Of a stretch of 18,525 bases of DNA, positions 1-5,406 are shown one piece after another. Location of the stretch: positions 1 to 18,525 of the forward strand of contig JBIIVF010000038.1 in NCBI GenBank assembly GCA_044339595.1. The letters are read 5' to 3'. Both the position numbers and the translations under genes were made by a program. This stretch comes from CAZTGZ01 sp044339595. GTDB taxonomy: Bacteria; Bacteroidota; Bacteroidia; NS11-12g; UBA9320. Every line of letters starts with the position of its first letter. Position 1 is the first letter of the stretch. Under the pieces are notes generated by a model. It was not told the origin of the DNA. It was given only the letters and a program-made list of their open reading frames with translations, and ran no database searches.

Positions 1-364
1 GAATGCCTGATAATCTTTGTACCAATATGAACTGCTGCATGAATCGGTGTCTCACTCCTTCGGCTTCTACACGAAGTAAATATCCACCGGCCAATCTAGA
101 ATTTAATCCAATCTTTTTTGCGGCTAAAAAGGAAAGATCCGTGAGCACATGCTGGTTTCTATGATCTGTTTTTCCATTCAGGTTACCTTTTTGGGTAAGC
201 AATCGCGATTCTAGTTTTGTATTGAATGCCCAATCATTTTTGAGTTTGTTGTTTACATTGATGGATGGCAAAAAGCCCACTTGATAGGTGCTTTGGGCAA
301 TAACTTTACTTAAAGACAGCCCAAGCAACATGAAACATAAAAACAAAACGCGCTTAGTACTCAA
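1..364 (-). CDS. DUF2490-like secreted/outer-membrane protein (3' part cut by window edge)
   Basis: The reading frame enters from a signal peptide and runs off the left edge after 121 codons. The N-terminus is a basic STKR, a hydrophobic stretch (VLFLCFMLLGLSL) and a cleavage-like VIAQ/S site. The mature part begins YQVGFLPSINVNNKL and continues with alternating short strands, which resembles DUF2490 proteins, predicted barrel-like envelope proteins of Bacteroidota with no defined biochemical role. The start is chosen as a TTG at 364 because it gives a complete signal peptide. The first in-frame ATG (331) would leave only a truncated one, and the frame is closed upstream at 386-388. With the TTG start the gene overlaps the end of the preceding PepSY-like gene by 11 bp, so it is probably the last known member of a three-gene operon. 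The family call rests on N-terminal resemblance only; the diagnostic rest of the protein lies outside the window. Confidence 0.6.
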   Translation of the reverse strand, partial: MSTKRVLFLCFMLLGLSLSKVIAQSTYQVGFLPSINVNNKLKNDWAFNTKLESRLLTQKGNLNGKTDHRNQHVLTDLSFLAAKKIGLNSRLAGGYLLRVEAEGVRHRFMQQFILVQRLSGI

Positions 365-944
365 GATGGCTGCTGTTTTTAAAGATTATTCTGGAGGTTG
401 TAACGGGCCTGCCTGCATCATTGAACAAGTATTCGAACAAGGCAATGTCTTTTTTTTGGGTGCATTTGACAATGACTTCATAATGAACCGTTATGGGCGG
501 CGTGGTGTGGATGGATTTTATTTTTGAAAGTAAATCGGCTTCTTTGCCGGTATATTGAATTTGCACTTTAACGATTCTATTTTTTTGACAATCCTTTTTT
601 AGGTAGTAAAATGCAGTGTCTTTCCAAGACAAGGGAAGTGTTTTCCAATGAACATCCATTTCAATGTCTTCAATGGTCCCTGAGGTGTCAAATTCGATAC
701 TCAACTTGGCATTATTGTGTTTAAACTTAGCCTCAAAGCTTTCGGTATTTAATCCTTCCTCCTTAAACCATTTTACTTTCTGCCGAGGGTTCAAGGATTG
801 AATAAATTGCAAGGCATTTGCCGGGACATCCTTCGCACTTATTCTGCTTTCCTTTTCATATTTCCCTTGGGCCAGCAGCCGACAGGGAAGAAGGCCGAAG
901 ATCAAAAGTGAGAGGCAAACAAGATTTTTTTTACACAGGGACAT
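354..944 (-). CDS. PepSY-like domain secreted protein
   Basis: A 196-residue protein with a signal peptide: basic start (MSLCKKN), hydrophobic core and a cleavage-like LLAQ/G site near residue 26. The mature part (about 35-110) has the features of the PepSY-like (former DUF2874) fold: an ISAKDVPANALQFI helix, then KVKWFKEE, FEAKFKHNNAKLSIEFD and GTIEDIE strands. This pattern of helix then strands with an acidic GxI-x-E end repeats in such proteins, which are periplasmic or surface-exposed and of unknown function. The C-terminal half (about 115-196) again looks like helix plus strands and may be a second divergent copy. The start overlaps the end of the upstream MscS-like gene by 14 bp and its end overlaps the DUF2490-like gene, which indicates translational coupling. 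Function cannot be stated beyond a probable envelope protein. Confidence 0.7.
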   Translation of the reverse strand: MSLCKKNLVCLSLLIFGLLPCRLLAQGKYEKESRISAKDVPANALQFIQSLNPRQKVKWFKEEGLNTESFEAKFKHNNAKLSIEFDTSGTIEDIEMDVHWKTLPLSWKDTAFYYLKKDCQKNRIVKVQIQYTGKEADLLSKIKSIHTTPPITVHYEVIVKCTQKKDIALFEYLFNDAGRPVTTSRIIFKNSSHLEY

Positions 945-1422
945 TTTTCTTGATCATTTTTTGAATAAACAAATTATTGGGTATCGTAATTTGTTCTCCT
1001 GATTTTGTTTTTAACACAACAAAGAAAAGTCCGATGTCACTGACCCTGGCTTCAATTTCATAGTCTTTGTCAAAGATCGTAATGGTATCATCCAATTTAA
1101 AAGGATGATTAAAGAAAATGATGATACCGGAGGTAATATTGGATAGGATGGACCATTGCGCAAAAAAGGCAATCCCCATCACCGTTAACATCGATCCAAT
1201 GAAGATGGCCAGTTCACTCTGGTTCACACCGAATATGGTAAAAATGATGAATGCCAAAATAGTAATAATCGTTAAATGAATGGCTTTCTTCACAATTTTA
1301 CCTCGAGTTTTGGAGGCCCTATTATTGGATACAAATCGATCGACACTGCGGTTGGTAACAACGCGAAGCACAACATAAATCAGCACAACGATGGCGGTTT
1401 CTATGATTTGCAGTTTTAGCAT
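931..1422 (-). CDS. Small MscS-type mechanosensitive channel
   Basis: A 163-residue inner-membrane protein with three hydrophobic segments (about 5-24, 47-68 and 72-105). The third merges into the MscS signature: a pore-helix region with alternating small residues (GSMLTVMGIAFFAQWSILSN), then ITSGIIIFFNHPFKLDDTI, the conserved start of the middle beta domain, and a beta segment ending ITIPNNLFIQKMI. MscS channels open under membrane tension and release solutes during hypo-osmotic shock. This one is much shorter than E. coli MscS (286 residues): it stops just after the beta domain and lacks the C-terminal alpha/beta cage. The compact form is known in the family, so I see no sign of truncation by mutation; the stop is embedded in the next gene's start (14-bp overlap). 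It probably leads the operon MscS / PepSY-like / DUF2490-like, downstream of the SDR gene with a 138-bp gap. Confidence 0.85.
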   Translation of the reverse strand: MLKLQIIETAIVVLIYVVLRVVTNRSVDRFVSNNRASKTRGKIVKKAIHLTIITILAFIIFTIFGVNQSELAIFIGSMLTVMGIAFFAQWSILSNITSGIIIFFNHPFKLDDTITIFDKDYEIEARVSDIGLFFVVLKTKSGEQITIPNNLFIQKMIKKNVPV

Positions 1423-1560
1423 TTGAATTGGATTTAATTTTTATTTCGGTTATGAATGGGTTTGATTGTTTTTCGATGCAATTCCCCTATTCAATTCATC
1501 GCACCGTTCGAAAACGAAGCAAAATATGCAATGAGCAGCAAAAGGACAAAAATCGTTCCT

Positions 1561-3027
1561 TCATTTTGGAGATATTTCCATTTTATTCGATGGTGTAATC
1601 GGATTTGGGTCTGCTATTTTTCTGATCATCCCATTAAATATCAATCCATGCAATGGGAGTACGGCATACCAATATAATCTGCCCAACAATCCCAACGGTC
1701 TGAAGGTGGCAGTTTGAGTGAGTATAAGGTCTTTATCGATTTTGAATTCAAGCCATGCTTCACCCGGAAGTTTCATCTCGGCAGATAATAACAAGCGATT
1801 TTCTTGCTTGTCGGCCAATATGACGCGCCAAAAATCTAGGGTATCCCCGGTCACCAATTTCGTGTCGCTTTTTCTTCCCCTACGCATGCCCACCCCTCCG
1901 AAAATTTGGTCTATAATTCCTCTTATTTCCCATAGCCATGTACCATAATACCAGCCGTTTTTTCCTCCAATGGACCATATTTTCTCGAGAGATACACCCG
2001 GATTTTCTACTTTTCTGGTGCGAATGTCTTTGAAGCAGCCGTTCACCGGAACCTCAATGAATTTTGATATCCCCCCGTGTAAAAAGTCACTGGTTTGTGC
2101 ATCTTTCCAGCTGGAAAGCACTTGATTTTGCTCTATTTTGTCGAAAGCAAGTTTGATGGATGTGTCGTAATCAATGAGTTTTATTCCGAGCAGGCTGGCC
2201 AAATTATTGGGTGCACAAATAACTTCAATTTTCATGCTGTTCACCAAATTCTTTGCAAGAGCAAAAGAGGTGGCCGTAACAAAATAGAGCCAATACGATG
2301 AAATTTTGGGCGTCATTACAGGCACGATGACAATGCGTCTTTTTAGACCTCTTATTTTTGCAAAATGCAACAACATTTCTTTGTAGCTTAATATGTCTGG
2401 ACCGCCGATGTCATAGCTGAGGTTAAACGTTTCTTTTTTGCCGTTTACCCCTACCAAGAATTCAATCACATTACGGATGGCGATGGGTTGACATTTAGTT
2501 TTCAGCCAGCGAGGTGTAATCATAAAGGGCAATTTCTCTACCAAATCGCGAATGATTTCAAAAGATGCGCTTCCAGACCCTACGATGATTCCTGCTTTTA
2601 AAGTGGTAAGCGCGTAATGGTCACTTAATAACAGGGTCTCGACATTTTTTCGGGATGATAAATGTTTAGACAATTCTTCTGCATTGCTAATCCCACTGAG
2701 ATAAATTACTTGTTTGGCGTTGGTCTGTTCTATCCGAGATTTAAAATGAGCAGCACAAATCGTTTCCATGTCTTCAAAGTCGCCCTTTTGCGTAGACATA
2801 GAATGAATGAGATAATAGGCTGCATCAATATCTTCAGGGATGTTCAATAAAGTATCTTCACGGAGGAAATCAACTTCAACCACTGTTAAATTAGCATTCT
2901 GATATTTTTTTGAATTAAATCGGGCCTTATCTCTGACGCAACAGACTACTTCATGACTTTGATCTAACAAAACGGGTAATAATCTCTGAGCGATGTATCC
3001 GGTGACACCGGTAAGTAGAATTTTCAT
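1561..3027 (-). CDS. Atypical SDR NAD(P)-binding protein with C-terminal DUF2867
   Basis: A 488-residue two-domain protein. Residues 1 to about 310 are an atypical short-chain dehydrogenase/NmrA-like Rossmann domain: ILLTGVTGYIAQRLLPVLL carries the TGxxGxxA dinucleotide-binding loop, followed by AAYYLIHSMSTQ, VIYLSGIS and a GxxIVGSGSASFEIIRDLVE segment usual in this family. Residues from about 330 to the end match the DUF2867 pattern (SLEKIWSIGGKNGWYYGTWLWEIRG, then WRVILADK and LTQTATFRPLGLLGRLYWY). The same architecture is widespread and usually annotated only as an SDR or NAD(P)H-binding protein; the substrate is unknown. Hydrophobic stretches near 245-265 and in the C-terminal PLGLLGRLYWYAVLPLHGLIF could associate with the membrane. 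It starts at ATG 3027, with a 180-bp spacer upstream. No terminator is visible behind it, so some readthrough into the MscS gene is possible. Confidence 0.85.
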   Translation of the reverse strand: MKILLTGVTGYIAQRLLPVLLDQSHEVVCCVRDKARFNSKKYQNANLTVVEVDFLREDTLLNIPEDIDAAYYLIHSMSTQKGDFEDMETICAAHFKSRIEQTNAKQVIYLSGISNAEELSKHLSSRKNVETLLLSDHYALTTLKAGIIVGSGSASFEIIRDLVEKLPFMITPRWLKTKCQPIAIRNVIEFLVGVNGKKETFNLSYDIGGPDILSYKEMLLHFAKIRGLKRRIVIVPVMTPKISSYWLYFVTATSFALAKNLVNSMKIEVICAPNNLASLLGIKLIDYDTSIKLAFDKIEQNQVLSSWKDAQTSDFLHGGISKFIEVPVNGCFKDIRTRKVENPGVSLEKIWSIGGKNGWYYGTWLWEIRGIIDQIFGGVGMRRGRKSDTKLVTGDTLDFWRVILADKQENRLLLSAEMKLPGEAWLEFKIDKDLILTQTATFRPLGLLGRLYWYAVLPLHGLIFNGMIRKIADPNPITPSNKMEISPK

Positions 3028-3207
3028 AATGAAGCTTTGGATGTATATTCTGAAAGGCCAGCAAATTTTTAAGGGAACTATTATGTTACTAACCTAATTG
3101 GGGCCTTATTTGTTTTTAAGTTGTCAAGTTGTTTTCGCTTTCATAGGTTCTAACATATTTTGAAGTGGTCTTATAATGATTGGCAGGGTACAATCCTGCG
3201 GGATGAA
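3028..3207. other. Spacer between gene remnant and SDR gene
   Basis: About 180 bp of AT-rich sequence that must hold the promoter of the SDR gene. I could not find a -33/-7 pair with proper spacing. A short GC-rich hairpin is present at 3183-3199 (arms GCAGG and CCTGC, 7-nt loop) just behind the remnant's stop; it has no T-run, so it is a weak terminator candidate. No convincing coding remnant is visible here in any minus-strand frame. Confidence 0.4.
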
Positions 3208-3381
3208 CTATTTAGTATGGACGTTGATGAAAATTAACGCTAAATTTGGGTGGTAGAAAGAGTAAACGAGAATAGACTGCCTTGAAATGTTTATGATAGA
3301 GGTCCATTCAGTCAAGTGGGTGAAATGGCCTTGAAGGTTTCTGTAAGCGGGATTGTATTTGGTGATGCGGTAGCTTTCCAT
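3208..3381 (-). pseudogene. Probable remnant of a small conserved gene (YRITKYNP motif)
   Basis: A 58-codon frame starting at ATG 3381 (a TTG at 3414 would add 11 residues). The first part, MESYRITKYNPAYRN, then EWTSI about 16 residues later, reads like the N-terminus of a small conserved protein family in which, from memory, YRxTKYNPxxRxxxGxY is followed by (D/E)EWTSxSDIG. Here the expected SDIG is INIS, and what follows (RQSILVYSFYHPNLALIFINV) has no family character. In the +1 frame the same DNA reads FQGSLFSFTL, which could be the continuation after a frameshift, but that frame closes quickly. I therefore read this as a decayed or frameshifted gene rather than a functional one. The match is from memory and not searched. 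It lies 54 bp behind the oxidoreductase stop codon on the same strand. Confidence 0.4.
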
Positions 3382-3435
3382 TGTGGGTCGAAATTTTAAA
3401 TATGCGTTGCCCAAATCGGATGTTGCCGTGGATGG

Positions 3436-4395
3436 TTAATATACAGCATCATCCCAAACCATCGCCACCTTGCCTTTGGTGCGCATAGATTCGATATAGC
3501 CAATGGCTGCAGGGATTTCCCTGAATGAAAAAGTCTTATCAATGGCTACTTTCATTTTCTTGTCCTGTATCAGTTTTGCCAAAGTCTCTAAGTCGGGTGT
3601 GTTGGCTTGTGCTGTGAACAGGGTTAAAGAAAATTTGCTGATTACTTTTTTTAATAACAATGGAAAAAAGTGAGCCAGGGTGGTGAAACCGATGATCAGG
3701 CCACGCTGCCCCATGCGGGTAAAGTCATTAAAATGAAGATTGCCTTGCACGTCAATGACTAAGTTGTATTTACCCGTATGCTCATGAATATTTTGCTTGT
3801 CGTAGGCAATGACATGATCCGCCCCCAAATTCTGCACGAATTCGGTGTTTTTTTCTGAACATACGGCCGTTACCTCGGCACCATAAGCTTTGGCTATTTG
3901 AATGGTAAAATGCCCCACACCCCCTGATCCTCCATTGATCAGCACCGATTCTCCTTTTTGCAATTTTCCGTGTGTAACAACCGCTTGCAATGCGGTGAGT
4001 CCTGCAATGGGCACGCAAGCCATGTCTGCAAACGCAGCACCTTCCGGCATTTTGGCGCAAACACCGGCTTCTACGCAAGCATATTCGGCATACACCCCTG
4101 CTTTGATGGATTCTCCAAACACATAATCCCCCACCTTAAATGAAGTTACATTGCTTCCCACTTCTTCCACAATGCCGGAAAAGTCGGCCCCCGGAATTTT
4201 ATCTTTTGGTTTAAATAATCCGAAAGCGAGCCTCGCCAAATAGGGTTTCCCCCTCAAAACATGCCAATCAACCGGATTCACAGAATTCGCTTTTATTTTA
4301 ACGAGCAGATGTTCTTCTTTTACGGTCGGTTTGCTGACTTCTTCGAATTGAAGCACCTCAGGCCCTCCATATTTTGATTTGGTATATGCTTTCAT
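3436..4395 (-). CDS. NAD(P)-dependent quinone-oxidoreductase-like MDR protein
   Basis: A 319-residue medium-chain dehydrogenase/reductase of the zinc-independent quinone oxidoreductase type. The N-terminal catalytic fold (GroES-like) is seen in MKAYTKSKYGGPEVLQFEEV, then VKIKANSVNPVDWHVLRG and IPGADFSGIVEEVGSNV. The position of the catalytic zinc cysteine in alcohol dehydrogenases is Asn/Pro here (NSVNPVDWH), so no catalytic zinc is expected. The Rossmann part begins with GESVLINGGSGGVGHFTIQ (Gly-rich loop at residues 155-161), followed by GAEVTAV and the LGADHVIAYD motif. Such enzymes reduce quinones or activated double bonds with NADPH; the substrate cannot be inferred. Length is normal and it stands alone: 177 bp separate it from the T9SS protein gene upstream, and a 17-bp palindrome lies 17 bp before its start. 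Confidence 0.88.
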   Translation of the reverse strand: MKAYTKSKYGGPEVLQFEEVSKPTVKEEHLLVKIKANSVNPVDWHVLRGKPYLARLAFGLFKPKDKIPGADFSGIVEEVGSNVTSFKVGDYVFGESIKAGVYAEYACVEAGVCAKMPEGAAFADMACVPIAGLTALQAVVTHGKLQKGESVLINGGSGGVGHFTIQIAKAYGAEVTAVCSEKNTEFVQNLGADHVIAYDKQNIHEHTGKYNLVIDVQGNLHFNDFTRMGQRGLIIGFTTLAHFFPLLLKKVISKFSLTLFTAQANTPDLETLAKLIQDKKMKVAIDKTFSFREIPAAIGYIESMRTKGKVAMVWDDAVY

Positions 4396-4411
4396 GTTGA
4401 TTCTTGGCTAT

Positions 4412-4428
4412 TCGATTTTTAAAATCGA
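4412..4428. promoter_or_regulatory. Perfect 17-bp palindrome upstream of oxidoreductase gene
   Basis: The sequence tcgatttttaaaatcga has two perfect 8-bp arms around one central base and lies 17 bp upstream of the oxidoreductase ATG. Its symmetry and position suit a dimeric repressor site, but at this AT content it may be chance, and no other copy was noticed nearby. No properly spaced promoter could be fitted around it. Confidence 0.3.
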
Positions 4429-4520
4429 TTGTTTAAATACGCAATAAAGTTCTTTGAGCTTATTTCATGTTTCTTAAGCGTCCGCTTGATGTTCCCGGTA
4501 ATCAAATCCCACCCCTTCTT

Positions 4521-4551
4521 AAAAAAAATGCCCTCCATTGCTGAAGGGCAT
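4521..4551 (-). terminator. Intrinsic terminator behind the T9SS-sorted protein gene
   Basis: On the minus strand a stem ATGCCCT / AGGGCAT (7 bp) encloses a 10-nt loop and is followed by a run of T residues (8 A's at 4521-4528 on the plus strand, one of them in the stem). It starts 21 bp after the stop codon of the T9SS protein gene and points the right way to end its transcript before the oxidoreductase gene. This is the clearest terminator in the window. Confidence 0.85.
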
Positions 4552-4572
4552 TCATATCTAGAAGATTTTTAA

Positions 4573-5343
4573 TTACTTAACTACTTGTAGTTTCTGTGAC
4601 ATTTTTACTTCGCCTGCAGCCACTTCAACAAGGTACAAACCTGATTTCAGGTCAGCGATGTTCAAGGTTTCTACACCGGTGAAATTATCCATAGAACGAC
4701 GGATCACAACACGTCCCTGAAGGTCAGTAACGGTTACCACCGCAGCAGCACCGGTTGAGGTCAAAGGCCAACTAACATTTACGTTAGAGGTGGCAGGGTT
4801 AGGATATACATTCAACAAACCTTGTGCAGATGTTTGCTCAATGCCCACACCGTTTTTGTAGGGATTCCACCAGGTTATAGACTTGGTAATTTTGTTGTTA
4901 GCTATATCTGTTTCAAGTTTAATTGGATCAGTAGCACCGCGATTCCATAAGTAACATACCATAATGAAGTTCACATTAAAGGAGTTTCTGGTAAAAATCT
5001 GAGCTCCGATGCCACTGATGGTCAAATGCATGGTGTCACCTGAAGCAACATTGCGTGTCATGGTTCTGAGCGCAAGCTGGGTGGTACTTGGGTAAGCAAC
5101 GATTGCGTTGTTTGCAGGATCCGTGATTACAAACTGATATACCAGTGTGTCTCCGATTTTCGCTTCTGAGGTTCCGTTATTTTTAACCACAATTTTACAT
5201 GGTAGTTGTGTTCCGGTCTGCTCATTGCTCAACAGTTCTGTTGGTTGAAGTACTTCAGTGATGGTCCAGTCAATGGTGCGCTGAGCAAAACTTAGGGTAG
5301 AAAATGCCATGGAAAGGATGGCGAATGCGTAGATTTTTTTCAT
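4573..5343 (-). CDS. Secreted protein with T9SS type A C-terminal sorting domain
   Basis: A 256-residue secreted protein. Residues 1-20 are a classical signal peptide (MKKIYAFAILSMAFSTLSFA, cut before QRTIDW). Residues about 25-165 form a beta-rich region with LPCKIVVKNNGTSEAKIGDTLVYQF and a later DIANNKITKS strand, resembling a CARDB/Ig-like adhesion fold. From about residue 178 the protein has the T9SS type A sorting domain: LLNVYPNPATSNVNV, then VTVTDLQGRVV, LNIADLKSGLYLVEV and a C-terminal MSQKLQVVK. In this system the domain directs passage through the outer-membrane translocon, is removed, and the protein is released or linked to the surface. Apart from the sorting domain I see no enzyme motif; a surface or matrix role is a guess. 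The gene has its own promoter candidate in the 63-bp gap behind the SNF2 gene and ends at a strong terminator, so it is probably a single-gene unit. Confidence 0.88.
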   Translation of the reverse strand: MKKIYAFAILSMAFSTLSFAQRTIDWTITEVLQPTELLSNEQTGTQLPCKIVVKNNGTSEAKIGDTLVYQFVITDPANNAIVAYPSTTQLALRTMTRNVASGDTMHLTISGIGAQIFTRNSFNVNFIMVCYLWNRGATDPIKLETDIANNKITKSITWWNPYKNGVGIEQTSAQGLLNVYPNPATSNVNVSWPLTSTGAAAVVTVTDLQGRVVIRRSMDNFTGVETLNIADLKSGLYLVEVAAGEVKMSQKLQVVK

Positions 5344-5375
5344 GGTTGTTTTTATGGCTTGAATTTTAATGCAAT

Positions 5376-5406
5376 CAACATTAAAAAATGGGAATAAACA
5401 AGCAAA
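5376..5406 (-). promoter_or_regulatory. Bacteroidetes-type promoter candidate for T9SS protein gene
   Basis: On the minus strand TTTG (5403-5406) is followed by a 19-nt spacer and TAATGTTG (5376-5383), one base off the Bacteroidetes -7 consensus TAnnTTTG at canonical spacing. The -33 box lies immediately after the SNF2 stop codon. The predicted start near 5371 leaves a leader of about 28 nt before the ATG at 5343. Confidence 0.5.

Noticed and set aside
288..527. Plus-strand frame (79 codons) at the left end
   Set aside because: It is antisense to the junction of the PepSY-like and DUF2490-like genes, both of which have signal peptides and family patterns.
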